64,000 nucleotides of DNA. Origin: Noviherbaspirillum suwonense (GTDB taxonomy: Bacteria; Pseudomonadota; Gammaproteobacteria; Burkholderiales; Burkholderiaceae_D). The translations under genes were made by a program, and so were the position numbers. Of this stretch, positions 17,830-25,949 are shown in pieces; the stretch's first letter is position 1, and the number at the start of each line of letters is the position of its first letter. The stretch lies in NCBI RefSeq assembly GCF_900182955.1, contig NZ_FXUL01000025.1, positions 1-64,000 on the forward strand, given 5' to 3'. The notes below the pieces were generated by a model. That model was given only the letters and a program-made list of their open reading frames with translations. It had not been told where the DNA came from and did not search any database.

Positions 17830-18711
17830 TCAGCCGCCGGGCGGCGCCGGCGCACCGTCGAGGCCGGCAATGAAGTTGGCGATTTCGTCGAGCACATCGC
17901 CGGTGCAGGCGCATTCGTTGCGGGCGTTCGGCTCCTGCAGCCGGGCCGGCGGCAGCCGCCGCACCGTGGTCCGCACGCCGGCGCTGATCAGCTTCTTGCC
18001 ATAGGCTTCGGCCTCGTCCCGCAGCGGGTCGTCGTCGGTCGACAGGATCAGGGCCGGCGGCAGGTTCTTCAGGCGGCTCGACTGCAGCGGCGACGCGTAC
18101 GGATGGCTGCGGTCGGCGACATGCGGCAGGTAGCCGCGGTAGGCAGCCACGCAGTCGTCGACGACCCTGGCCTTGTCGACGCAGGTCGGCAGTTCGCGCA
18201 TCGAGCAGGTGGACAGGCCGGGGTCCAGCATCGGCATGATCAGGACCTGGCCGGCGACCCGCGGCGCGCCGCGGTCGCGCGCCATCATGGCGACGACGGC
18301 GGCCAGGTTGCCGCCGGCCTCGATGCCGGCCACCAGCATGCGCTTGCCGGTCCAGCCGAGCGCCGCCTTGTTCCTTGCCGCCCACTCCAGCACCGCGTGG
18401 GCATCCTCGACGGCGGCCGGGAAGGGCTTCACCGGCGCCAGCGTATAGGTCGACGACAGCACCACCGGATAGCCGCTGGCGTCGGCCAGGCGGCGCAGGA
18501 AACCGTCCGCCTCGTCCAGATTGCCGTCGACGAATCCGCCGCCATGGAAGAACACGATCAGCAGGTCGCGCCGGCCATCGGCCGCGGCGCGGTACAGGCG
18601 GCCGGCGAGCGGGCCTTCGAAGCCCGCTATCTCCAGTTCGCGCACCGCCAGTTCATGCTGGCCGGACGCGGCGGGATTCCCGCTGCCGTGCTGCGCGAGC
18701 GGCGCATTCAT
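17830..18711 (-). CDS. LlpE-like alpha/beta-hydrolase protein lacking the catalytic serine (probable pseudoenzyme)
   Basis: A 293-residue protein of the hormone-sensitive-lipase type. The oxyanion motif HGGGF is at 56-60, the YTLAPVKPFPAAVEDA segment near 89-104, and the acid region STDDDPLRDEAEAYGKKL is present. The nucleophile elbow, normally GDSAGG, reads GIEAGGNLA, so Glu131 replaces the serine. The C-terminal region also lacks the usual catalytic His in an HGF context. It is therefore unlikely to be a classical esterase. In Burkholderia the bpeEF and ceoAB efflux operons start with a lipase-like gene llpE in this same position, which suggests a conserved accessory role. ATG 18711 is the first in-frame ATG beyond the promoter region; the frame extends upstream without family similarity. 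Confidence 0.78.
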   Translation of the reverse strand: MNAPLAQHGSGNPAASGQHELAVRELEIAGFEGPLAGRLYRAAADGRRDLLIVFFHGGGFVDGNLDEADGFLRRLADASGYPVVLSSTYTLAPVKPFPAAVEDAHAVLEWAARNKAALGWTGKRMLVAGIEAGGNLAAVVAMMARDRGAPRVAGQVLIMPMLDPGLSTCSMRELPTCVDKARVVDDCVAAYRGYLPHVADRSHPYASPLQSSRLKNLPPALILSTDDDPLRDEAEAYGKKLISAGVRTTVRRLPPARLQEPNARNECACTGDVLDEIANFIAGLDGAPAPPGG

Positions 18712-18945
18712 TGGCGCACCTTGCGGGAAGCGACGCGCGTCGCGCCGGCAGGCGCGTGGTCCCGGCCGCCTGACATTCCGGCGCGGTCCGCCGCGCTGCG
18801 CGCAGATGCCGCGCCTGCAAGAATTCTCCCGTGATGTTCCATGACCCACTCCCGTTTCCACTGCCGCTGCCTGCATTGGCAGCACCGTACTCGCACTATA
18901 GACATGAACTAGAATCCGATAAACGCGCTAATCGCGAATCCATTA

Positions 18946-18959
18946 TTCAGTCTGCTGAA
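18946..18959. promoter_or_regulatory. Palindrome TTCAG-N4-CTGAA in the llpE/lysR divergent gap
   Basis: A perfect 14-base inverted repeat TTCAGTCTGCTGAA ends 11 bases before the lysR start in the 259-base divergent intergenic region. It could be an autoregulatory operator, though LysR operators more often carry T-N11-A. Single copy and short, so only a candidate. Confidence 0.35.
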
Positions 18960-18970
18960 CAATCGCCCCT

Positions 18971-19960
18971 ATGAACAACAAGCTACAGGCCATGGCCGTA
19001 TTCGTGCAGGTCGTCGACGTCGGGAGCTTCACGCGCGCCGCCGAGATCCTGCAGCTGCCCAAGGCCACCGTCTCGACCCTGGTGCAGTCGCTGGAAAGCG
19101 CGCTGTCGACCAAGCTGCTGCACCGGACCACCCGCCTGGTCACGGTCACCACCGACGGCGCGGCCTACTACGAGCGCTGCGTGCGCATCCTGTCGGACGT
19201 GCGGGATGCCGACGAGTCGCTGTCGCGCGCCCGCCTGTCGCCCAGCGGCCGGCTGCGCGTGGATGTGCCGTCAGGCCTGGCCAGCGAGATCCTGATCCCG
19301 GCCCTGCCCGCCTTCTTCGAGCGCTACCCGGACATCGTGATGGAGCTGGGCAGCACCGATCGGCCGGTCGACCTGGTGGAGGAAGGCGTCGACTGCGCCA
19401 TCCGCGGCGGCGAGCTGTGGGACACCAGCCTGATTGCGCGCCGCGTCGGCGTCATCAATTTCCTGACGGCCGCTGCGCCGTCCTACCTCGAACGCTATGG
19501 CGTGCCGAAGCACCCGCGCGACCTCGAGCGGCATCGCTGCGTGAACTATTTCTCGGCCAAGACCGGCAAGACCTACGACTGGGATTTCCGGCGCGGCGAC
19601 GAGCGCATCGATATCGCGATGCACGGCGTGATCGCGCTGAACGACTCGAATGCCTACGTGCACGCGGGCCTGGCCGGCCTGGGCGTGGTCCAGATGACGG
19701 ACTACCTGCTGATGCAGCATGTCGCCGCCGGACGCATGGTGCAGCTGCTGCCCGACTGGACCAGCGACCCGCTGCCGGTCCACATCGTCTTCCCGCAAAG
19801 CCGCAACCTGTCGGCCAAGGTGCGGGTGTTCGTCGAATGGGTGGCCGAGCTGTTTTCGAGCCACCCCCAGATGCGCCTGCGCGCCGCCGGCCAGCCCGTC
19901 GCCGCGGCCCCTGCGGCGACGGGCGTCGCATCCGCGGCTGCGCCGGCCACGGCGGTCTAG
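18971..19960 (+). CDS. LysR-type regulator of the efflux operon (BpeT/CeoR-like)
   Basis: A 329-residue LysR protein. The HTH covers MAVFVQVVDVGSFTRAAEIL, then QLPKATVSTLVQSLE (residues ~8-42). The effector domain includes RLRVDVPSGLASEILIPALP, EGVDCAIRGGELWDTSLIARR and AGLGVVQMTDYLL, the short CrgA/DsdC-unlike form common among regulators of efflux operons. The last ~25 residues are an Ala-rich tail (AAPAATGVASAAAPA). It is transcribed away from the llpE-adaptor-pump-channel operon across 259 bases, the arrangement of bpeT/bpeEF and ceoR/ceoAB, where the regulator activates the pump in response to drugs or salicylate. That role is inferred by synteny. Confidence 0.88.
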   Translation: MNNKLQAMAVFVQVVDVGSFTRAAEILQLPKATVSTLVQSLESALSTKLLHRTTRLVTVTTDGAAYYERCVRILSDVRDADESLSRARLSPSGRLRVDVPSGLASEILIPALPAFFERYPDIVMELGSTDRPVDLVEEGVDCAIRGGELWDTSLIARRVGVINFLTAAAPSYLERYGVPKHPRDLERHRCVNYFSAKTGKTYDWDFRRGDERIDIAMHGVIALNDSNAYVHAGLAGLGVVQMTDYLLMQHVAAGRMVQLLPDWTSDPLPVHIVFPQSRNLSAKVRVFVEWVAELFSSHPQMRLRAAGQPVAAAPAATGVASAAAPATAV

Positions 19961-20101
19961 GACGCTTGCGGCCGAGACAGGCAGTATCGTCGGCTAGCCG
20001 CCTGCGCTGGGACGCGGCGTTCCTGGCGCCGCATCGCTGGCGACATTGCATTGATGATGATTTTGATGCAGACTAACATCTTTTATGATGCGGAGGCTGT
20101 C

Positions 20102-20308
20102 ATGCGAACCACTGTCACCGTGGACGATGCGCTCTACGAGAAAGCGCTCGAACTGGCCGACCCGGACATGGACAAGTCGGACATCTTTCGCGAAGCGATG
20201 AAGACCTTCGTACGCGTGCAGGCCGCCAAGCGGCTGGCCGCCCTGGGCGGCGCGGCGCCCGCCATGCAGGATGTGCCCCGGCGCCGGGAAGAAACCGCCG
20301 CGCGATGA
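20102..20308 (+). CDS. vapB: VapB-type antitoxin
   Basis: A 68-residue protein beginning [20 protein letters not shown], the ribbon-helix-helix/VapB start typical of type II antitoxins, with a basic C-terminal tail (RRREETAAR) that would bind the toxin. ATG 20102 has an excellent GGAGG five bases upstream; the open frame to 20051 has no coding features. The stop overlaps the toxin start as ATGA, so the pair is translationally coupled. The preceding ~140 bases are locally AT-rich with TTGATG and TATGAT boxes and probably hold the promoter, which the VapBC complex would repress. Confidence 0.85.
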   Translation: MRTTVTVDDALYEKALELADPDMDKSDIFREAMKTFVRVQAAKRLAALGGAAPAMQDVPRRREETAAR

Positions 20309-20685
20309 GCGTGATCATCGACAGTTCGGTCTGGATCGATCATTTCCGCAACGGCAACGACGTGCTCGTCAGCCTGCTCCAGGCTGACCTCGTGCTGACG
20401 CACCCGATGGTGCTTGCCGAACTGGCCTGCGGCACGCCGCCCGCGCCGCGCGCACGCACGCTGGGCCAGATCGGGCTGTTGCGAGCATGCAACCAGGTCA
20501 CGCTGGACGAGACGATGAACCTGATCGAGCGTGAAAAACTGTACGGCCTCGGCTGCGGACTGGTGGACATCTGCCTGCTCGGGTCGACGCTGATCACGCC
20601 GGCGGCCCGCCTGTGGACGCTGGACCGGCGGCTGGCGGAACTGGCGGAGCGCTTCGGCATGGCCTTCCACAGCCAGCTGCACTAG
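20305..20685 (+). CDS. vapC: VapC-type PIN-domain ribonuclease toxin
   Basis: A 126-residue PIN-domain protein. The acidic metal-binding residues are all present: Asp6 in [12 protein letters not shown], Glu39 in MVLAELACG, Asp88 in [10 protein letters not shown] and Asp107 in [12 protein letters not shown]. VapC toxins cleave tRNA or rRNA and are neutralised by VapB. It overlaps the antitoxin gene by four bases. The intact active site suggests a functional toxin. The pair lies between an efflux regulator and an HhH protein with no other mobile genes visible, so it may be a stable chromosomal module. Confidence 0.9.
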   Translation: MSVIIDSSVWIDHFRNGNDVLVSLLQADLVLTHPMVLAELACGTPPAPRARTLGQIGLLRACNQVTLDETMNLIEREKLYGLGCGLVDICLLGSTLITPAARLWTLDRRLAELAERFGMAFHSQLH

Positions 20686-20707
20686 CCGGCGCACAGGCAG
20701 GCACGGT

Positions 20708-21397
20708 TTGCCCTCCACACAAGCCCCATTTTCGCCGTCCGCCTTCGTCCGGGAGACCGGCGGCAGCTATGCGCGGGAACTCGGCATCGACCTGTCCGGC
20801 GGCGACCCGGCCGAGATCCAGAAATGGCTGCTGGCCGCCGTGCTCTTCGGGGCGCCGATCCCGGTCGGCACCGCGGTGAAAACCTACCGGGAATTCGAGC
20901 GGGCCGGGCTGGTCCGCTTCGATCGCATCCGGCAAGCCGGCTGGCATGCGCTGGTCAGGACGCTCGGCCGGGGCGGCTATGCCCGCTACGACTTCAAGAC
21001 GGCGACCAAGCTGATCGAGGTCGCCGACCGGCTTTCGCTCGACTACGGGGACGATGCGAATGCGCTGCACCTGGCCGCCGCCGACGAAACGGACCTGGTG
21101 CGACGCATCAGGCAGCTAGGCAAGGGCATTGGCGAGGTCACTGCCGGCATCTTCCTGCGCGAACTGCGCGGCGTCTGGAGCAAGGCGCAGCCGCTGCCGT
21201 CGGCGCTGGCGGTCCTGGCGGCGGGGACATTGGGCCTGGTCGACGCCGGCACACTGGACAAGGCCGAAGTCCGGCAGGCGCTGATGACGCTCTGGCGGGA
21301 AGACGGCATGACACCGGAGACCTTCCCGGAATTCGAAACCGCGCTGCTGCGCCATGGCGCGACGCTGCGGCGCAAGCGCACGCCGAAGCCGCGCTGA
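20708..21397 (+). CDS. Helix-hairpin-helix (endonuclease III-like fold) protein of unknown function
   Basis: A 229-residue soluble protein. The segment RQLGKGIGEVTAGIFLRELRG (residues ~138-158) resembles the helix-hairpin-helix plus following helix of the HhH-GPD base-excision fold, and FGAPIPVGTAVKTYREFE near residues 48-65 resembles the family's N-terminal helical part. I do not see the catalytic lysine or the iron-sulphur cysteines of endonuclease III, so a glycosylase activity is not supported. The likely start is TTG 20708, as no ATG or GTG occurs in a usable position. It follows vapC by 22 bases but has its own weak ribosome site, so co-transcription is possible. Confidence 0.5.
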   Translation: MPSTQAPFSPSAFVRETGGSYARELGIDLSGGDPAEIQKWLLAAVLFGAPIPVGTAVKTYREFERAGLVRFDRIRQAGWHALVRTLGRGGYARYDFKTATKLIEVADRLSLDYGDDANALHLAAADETDLVRRIRQLGKGIGEVTAGIFLRELRGVWSKAQPLPSALAVLAAGTLGLVDAGTLDKAEVRQALMTLWREDGMTPETFPEFETALLRHGATLRRKRTPKPR

Positions 21398-21542
21398 CAT
21401 GCCGCGGGAGGGCGACCGGCCGGTCAGCTCCGATCGCGCGTTGCGCTGCGATGGCTGACGGACCGGCCATGCGCGGCCAGGCCAGGACCCTTTTTTGGAC
21501 AGGCGGTCGCCGTCCTCTGCTAGCATGACGCCGCATTTGAAA

Positions 21543-21562
21543 GGCCGCCCTTCAAGGCGGCC
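21543..21562. promoter_or_regulatory. GC-rich stem-loop upstream of a Bug receptor gene
   Basis: GGCCGCC, a six-base loop and GGCGGCC form a seven-base-pair hairpin 28 bases before the receptor start, followed by an AT run (TATATATATAG) and a GAGG ribosome site. There is no U-tract on the plus strand, so it is not a classical terminator. It may stabilise or regulate the leader of the receptor mRNA. Confidence 0.4.
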
Positions 21563-21590
21563 CATACCTATATATATAGAGGATGAGACC

Positions 21591-22622
21591 ATGACCTGCC
21601 TGTACCGCATCAAGAACATCGCCGTGCAACCGGCACTGCCCCGCTCGGCCAACCCCAGGCTCAAGCGCCTTGCGATGGCGGCCCTGCTGTGCGCGGCGGC
21701 CGGCGCCGCCGCGGCGCAGGGCTATCCGGACCGCATGATCAAGCTGGTCGTGCCCTTCCCGCCTGGCGGTCCGACCGATGTCGCGTCGCGCATCATCGGC
21801 CAGAAGATGAGCGAAGGCCTGAAGCAGCAGGTGGTCGTGGAAAACCGGCCGGGCGCGTCCGGCATGATCGGAGCGGAAGCCGTGGCCAAGAGTCCGGCCG
21901 ACGGCTATACGCTGATGATGCTGGCCACGCCCGCGCTGCTGTTCCCGCACCTGAGCAACGCGAAGAACACCGACCTGTTCAAGGAACTTGCGCCGATCGG
22001 CAGCGCCTACGACCTGCCGATCGTGATGGTCGTGAACCCGCAGAAGATGCCCGACGTGAACGGCCTGCAGGACCTGATCGCGAAGGCGAAGGCGCAGCCC
22101 GGCATGCTCGACTACACCAGCGCCGGCAATGCCAGCTTCGGCCACCTGTCCACCGAGCTGCTGAAGAACCTTGGCCAGTTCGACATCCGGCACGTGCCGT
22201 ACAAAGGCAGCGCGCCGGCGATGCAGGACCTGCTGGGCGGAACGGTGCCGATGATGTTCTCCGATATGATCGCGGCGCTGCCGCATATCAAGGCGGGCAA
22301 GCTGCGGCCCATCGCCGTCGGCTCGGCCAAGCGCGTCGCCTTCACGCCGGACGTGAAGACGGTCGCCGAGCAGGGTTTCGCCGGCTTCGATGCGGTCGCC
22401 TGGGGCGGCCTGATGGCGCCTGCCGGCACGCCGAAACCGGTGATCGACCGCCTCAACAAGGAACTGCAGGCAGTCCTGGCCGACAAGGACGTGCAGGCCA
22501 AGCTGCTTGGCGCCGGCACGATCGCCGCCTATGCGTCGCCCGAGAAAATGAAGGCCAGGATGCAGGAGGATTACGACCGCTGGGGCAAGGTCATCCGCGA
22601 CAACGGCATCAAGAGCGATTGA
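21591..22622 (+). CDS. Bug-type tripartite tricarboxylate transporter receptor (TctC family)
   Basis: A 343-residue periplasmic receptor. The signal peptide is long: a charged N-region to about residue 26, then a hydrophobic AMAALLCAAAGAAAAQ. The Bug signatures are MIKLVVPFPPGGPTDVASRI, VVVENRPGASGMIGAEAVA, PADGYTLMML, HVPYKGSAPAMQDLLGG and AGTPKPVIDRLNKELQAVL. It appears monocistronic, with no TctA or TctB next to it, so it may use a remote permease. ATG 21591 follows AGAGGATGAGACC. The ligand is unknown; carboxylates are usual. Sequence differs clearly from the other two Bug proteins here, so it is not a recent duplicate. Confidence 0.9.
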   Translation: MTCLYRIKNIAVQPALPRSANPRLKRLAMAALLCAAAGAAAAQGYPDRMIKLVVPFPPGGPTDVASRIIGQKMSEGLKQQVVVENRPGASGMIGAEAVAKSPADGYTLMMLATPALLFPHLSNAKNTDLFKELAPIGSAYDLPIVMVVNPQKMPDVNGLQDLIAKAKAQPGMLDYTSAGNASFGHLSTELLKNLGQFDIRHVPYKGSAPAMQDLLGGTVPMMFSDMIAALPHIKAGKLRPIAVGSAKRVAFTPDVKTVAEQGFAGFDAVAWGGLMAPAGTPKPVIDRLNKELQAVLADKDVQAKLLGAGTIAAYASPEKMKARMQEDYDRWGKVIRDNGIKSD

Positions 22623-22738
22623 GCCGGGCGTGCCGCCCTGATTGTCCGGCGCAGGGCGTCGGGCACTGGACAGGCGATTTTGTCACCCATCGAGGCGCGT
22701 CCGGACGACGCCAGGCAAGTATGCGGCCCGGCTGCGCA

Positions 22739-22767
22739 TTGTTTCTCTTAAGAAATGTGTGCATAAT
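22739..22767 (+). promoter_or_regulatory. Candidate sigma-70 promoter of the sulfite dehydrogenase operon
   Basis: TTGTTT (22739-22744) and CATAAT (22762-22767) are separated by 17 bases, about 75 bases before the sulfite dehydrogenase start. The -10 box matches five of six consensus positions, the -35 only three. The spacer holds a CTTAAG-centred palindrome. Confidence 0.4.
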
Positions 22768-22842
22768 AAGGTTCACTTCACCGCTGTGCTACCTCGGCGC
22801 GCCCGCCGAAACTCAAAACCGTCTATATCGAATGGAATGGTC

Positions 22843-24090
22843 ATGACAAAAGAATCGATCCACACCCCGGAGACCAGGCTGAACAACCCTACGCGCCGGA
22901 ACCTGCTCGCCGGCGGCACCGCGCTCGCCATGGCGGGCCTCGCCGGGTTCAGCAGAACGGCGATGGCGCAGGCGGTGGGCGCCGCCGCGCCCGCGGCCCC
23001 GAAACCGCTGCCTTCCTACGTGGCGTGGAAAGATCCGGCCGCGATGATCGTGCACACTTCCGGCACCCTGGAAACCCGGCGCAGCGCATTCGGCACCAGC
23101 ATCATCACGCCGAGCGAGCAGCTCTACATCCGCAACAACCTGCCGGCGCCGGACGCGTCCATCGTCGCCGATCGCGACGGCTGGGAAATCATGGTGGAAG
23201 GCGTGAAGGCGCCGCGCAAGCTGACGGTCAGGGAATTGAAGACCATGGGACTTGAAACCGTCACCATGGTGCTGCAATGCTCGGGCAACGGCCGCGGGCT
23301 GTTCCCGAACAAGCCCAGCGGCACGCCGTGGCAGGTCGGCGCGGCCGGGTGCGTGGTATTCAGCGGCGTGCCGGTGCGCGCGGTCGTCGAAGCGCTGGGC
23401 GGCGTCGCCGGCGGCGCGGTCTACATGACGGGCACGGGCGGCGAGAAGCTGCCGGAAGGCGTCGACCCGAAGAGCGTGATGGTCGAGCGTTCGGTGCCGC
23501 TGGCCGCGATGGCCGACGCATTGCTTGCATGGGAAATGAACGGGGCGGCGATGCCGCTGGCGCATGGCGGGCCGCTGCGCCTGATCGTGCCCGGCTACAC
23601 CGGCGTGAACAACGTCAAGTACATCAAGCGCCTGGCGTTCACGGTCGAGCAGTCCGACGCAAAAATCCAGAAGACGGGTTACCGCATCACGCCGCCCGAC
23701 CAGAAGGCTGACGAGAGCCAGCCGTCGGTGTGGGAAATGGGCGTCAAGTCCTGGATCAACTCGCCCAGCGGCGAGCAGGGGCCGCTTGCGGCCGGCCCGA
23801 TGCAGGTCAAGGGCGTGGCCTTTGGCGGCATCCATGCGGTCAAGTCCGTCGAGGTGTCGGTGGACGGCGGGAAGACCTGGCAGGCCGCCCGCTTCGTCGG
23901 CCCGGACATGGGCCGTTATGCCTGGCGCCAGTTCGTCCTCCCGGTCAGGCTCGCCGCCGGCACACACACCCTGATGAGCCGCGCCACCGATGCGCAGGGC
24001 AATGTCCAGCCAGAAGGTCGGGTCGACAACGTCGGCGGCTACAACAACACCAGCTGGCGCGACCATGCGCTGCAGGTCACGGTGGCGTAG
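22843..24090 (+). CDS. SorA-like periplasmic sulfite dehydrogenase, molybdopterin subunit
   Basis: A 415-residue protein of the sulfite oxidase family. A twin-arginine signal (PTRRNLLAGGTALAMAGLAG) is at ~19-38. The molybdenum-ligating cysteine lies in TMVLQCSGNGRGLF. The substrate-pocket and dimerisation parts follow (HGGPLRLIVPGYTGVNNVKY; VSVDGGKTWQAARFVGPD near the end). It oxidises sulfite to sulfate and would hand electrons to the cytochrome c encoded immediately downstream, a SorAB-type arrangement. ATG 22843 is used; ATG 22837 two codons upstream is equally possible. A PhnD-rhodanese fusion on the opposite strand and a SoxC/cytochrome pair 6 kb away reinforce a sulfur-oxidation role. 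Confidence 0.88.
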   Translation: MTKESIHTPETRLNNPTRRNLLAGGTALAMAGLAGFSRTAMAQAVGAAAPAAPKPLPSYVAWKDPAAMIVHTSGTLETRRSAFGTSIITPSEQLYIRNNLPAPDASIVADRDGWEIMVEGVKAPRKLTVRELKTMGLETVTMVLQCSGNGRGLFPNKPSGTPWQVGAAGCVVFSGVPVRAVVEALGGVAGGAVYMTGTGGEKLPEGVDPKSVMVERSVPLAAMADALLAWEMNGAAMPLAHGGPLRLIVPGYTGVNNVKYIKRLAFTVEQSDAKIQKTGYRITPPDQKADESQPSVWEMGVKSWINSPSGEQGPLAAGPMQVKGVAFGGIHAVKSVEVSVDGGKTWQAARFVGPDMGRYAWRQFVLPVRLAAGTHTLMSRATDAQGNVQPEGRVDNVGGYNNTSWRDHALQVTVA

Positions 24091-24423
24091 ATGAGGGCCT
24101 TCATGAACGGACGGCGGCTGCTGCTGGCAGCCGTTCTCGGCGGCGCCATGGGCGGCGCCGCCGCGCAGGGCAGCGTCGAGGACGGCAAGCTGCTGTTTAC
24201 CAAGGGCGCCGTGCCGGCATGCGCGGTCTGCCATACTCTGGCCCACGCCGGGGCCACCGGCGAGATCGGGCCGGTGCTCGACGAGCTCAAGCCCAATGCC
24301 GCACGGGTCGAAAAGGCGATCCGCAACGGCATCGGCCAGATGCCCGCCTACACCACGCTCACCGACGCGCAGATCAGGCAGCTGGCGAACTATGTGGCGC
24401 AGGTAACCGGCGCGACGAACTGA
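24091..24423 (+). CDS. SorB-like c-type cytochrome, electron acceptor of sulfite dehydrogenase
   Basis: A 110-residue monohaem cytochrome with an N-terminal signal peptide (LLLAAVLGGAMGGAAAQG), a haem site CAVCH near residues 44-48 and a distal methionine in GIGQMPAYTTLTD. The closing helix QIRQLANYVAQVTG is typical of class I cytochromes. It starts on the base after the stop of the sulfite dehydrogenase gene, so the two are co-transcribed and probably form a SorAB-like complex passing sulfite electrons to the respiratory chain. ATG 24091 is the first codon; ATG 24103 would give a slightly shorter signal. Confidence 0.88.
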   Translation: MRAFMNGRRLLLAAVLGGAMGGAAAQGSVEDGKLLFTKGAVPACAVCHTLAHAGATGEIGPVLDELKPNAARVEKAIRNGIGQMPAYTTLTDAQIRQLANYVAQVTGATN

Positions 24424-24430
24424 TACGCAT

Positions 24431-24575
24431 GCCAGGTCATGTGGCACCGGATGGGATCGACGGTTCGGAGTCGTAGGGTGTAATAAGCGCAGCGCATTAC
24501 AACGCTGGCCAATCAACCACCATCGCCTGTTCGCGGCCAACGGTGTAATGCGCTTGCGCTCACTACACCCTACGG
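24431..24575 (+). repeat. Palindromic dispersed repeat, copy 1
   Basis: A block beginning CCAGGTCATGTGGCACCGGA leads into GTAGGGTGTAATAAGCGCAG, an inner spacer (GCTGGCCAATCAACC...) and a closing inverted arm GTGTAATGCGC...ACACCCTACG. The same unit in opposite orientation lies at 28084-28235. The ends are inverted repeats able to form a long hairpin, as in REP- or MITE-like elements. Confidence 0.75.
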
Positions 24576-24641
24576 CGCTTCATCGCGCCTCGTGAGCCCG
24601 TATCGCATCCGCCCAATCGGAGCCACGCAATACGGCGCCCT

Positions 24642-25823
24642 TTACCTGGCCGCCGCCAGGGTCCCGCCGACGGTCGGCATGGATTTCTCGCGCCATTCCG
24701 GCATGCCGTTGCGATACCAGTACACGGTCTTGAACCCGCTTTCCGCGGCGATCTTCGACGCCTTGTAGGATTTCCAGCACTCGGGGCCATTGCACAGGAA
24801 AATCAGCGGCTTGTCCTTCGGCAGCTTTGCGATGGCGGAATAATCATCGAGCGCCTGGTCGAAGTCGCGCTCCTTCAGGCTGCGCTCGACATACGGCGCA
24901 TGGATCGCGCCGGCGATATGTTCATGGTCGAATTCCTTCTGGCTGCGGGTGTCGACCACCGCGACGCCGGACGCGATCAGCCTGGCGACCTCGGTTGCGG
25001 CGACGACGGTGGCGCCCTGCACCGCCTGCGGCGTCAGGATGCCCAGGGACGCGATATAGCGGTACTGGTCCTCGTCGGCCTCGGTCGCCGGCTGCAGCTT
25101 GCCGTAGCCGCTCAGCTTCGCGTCATTCGACGCCAGCCATTTCAGCACGGTCTTGCGGTCGGCTTCCGGCAGGCCCTTGCGCACCATCATCGCCGCGCCG
25201 CCCGGCACCGGGCGCGTGGACTTCAGGATGACGGCCACGTCGGGATTGGCCTTCATCCAGCGTTCCGCTTCCGCCTGCTCGGCGACCGTGACGTCGGCCA
25301 GGTTCATCTTCACAGCCAGCAGGCCCGCGCCGCTGGTCCTGCCGTAAGCGACCTGCTTGAACTGCTTGAGGTTGATATTGGCGTCAGTGAGCAAGCCTTT
25401 CGCAAGATAGGCGCGCGCGGAGTCTTCCTGCGTCAGGTAAAGCCGCTTGCCGGCCATCTGGGCGAGGCTGGCCACATCCTTGCGCGCGACAAGCACGTAA
25501 TGGGTATTGCTGGTGTCGCGCGCCAGCAGCCGGTAGCCGTGGCTGATGGCCGAGGCGGTCACATGGGGCGGCCCGACAAGGATGTCGTTTTCCTGCGTGC
25601 GGGAAGCGCGCATCACATCGGTCAGGTTCGAGGTCTGCTTGTAGATGACCTTTTTGCCCAGCGCGTCCTGCAAGGACGCCGGCAACGCCAGGAAGCCAAG
25701 GCTGCCGCCCGACTCGTCCGCGGGATCGTTGCCCACCAGGATCGTGAAGTCCGCCAGTGCGGCGCCAGGAGCGAGCACCGCGCACCACAACACGATCCGT
25801 TGAATTGTCCGGCCTAGCTTCAT
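24642..25823 (-). CDS. Periplasmic PhnD-like binding domain fused to a rhodanese domain
   Basis: A 393-residue exported protein. The signal peptide is followed by a type 2 periplasmic-binding fold of the PhnD/phosphonate kind (FTILVGNDPADESGG; NDILVGPPHVTASAISHGYR; YLTQEDSARAYLAKGLL), residues ~25-265. A C-terminal rhodanese domain (~270-393) has the VVDTRSQKEFDHEHIAGAIH signature and active-site loop FLCNGPECWKSYKAS, whose first Cys is at the sulfurtransferase nucleophile position. I infer sensing or handling of a sulfur compound in the periplasm. It faces the sulfite dehydrogenase operon on the other strand across copy 1 of the palindromic repeat. ATG 25823 follows GGAG by nine bases. Confidence 0.8.
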   Translation of the reverse strand: MKLGRTIQRIVLWCAVLAPGAALADFTILVGNDPADESGGSLGFLALPASLQDALGKKVIYKQTSNLTDVMRASRTQENDILVGPPHVTASAISHGYRLLARDTSNTHYVLVARKDVASLAQMAGKRLYLTQEDSARAYLAKGLLTDANINLKQFKQVAYGRTSGAGLLAVKMNLADVTVAEQAEAERWMKANPDVAVILKSTRPVPGGAAMMVRKGLPEADRKTVLKWLASNDAKLSGYGKLQPATEADEDQYRYIASLGILTPQAVQGATVVAATEVARLIASGVAVVDTRSQKEFDHEHIAGAIHAPYVERSLKERDFDQALDDYSAIAKLPKDKPLIFLCNGPECWKSYKASKIAAESGFKTVYWYRNGMPEWREKSMPTVGGTLAAAR

Positions 25824-25949
25824 TGACTGCGCTCCGATGAGTGGTCTGGAATGGATATCGCCTGCCACCAGTGTATCCGATTTAATTTCTCTTGGGAAAC
25901 TAAAGTGCAGCGATGGGAGGCATCGTCGGCCTGGCGGCGCGCGGTCCGG

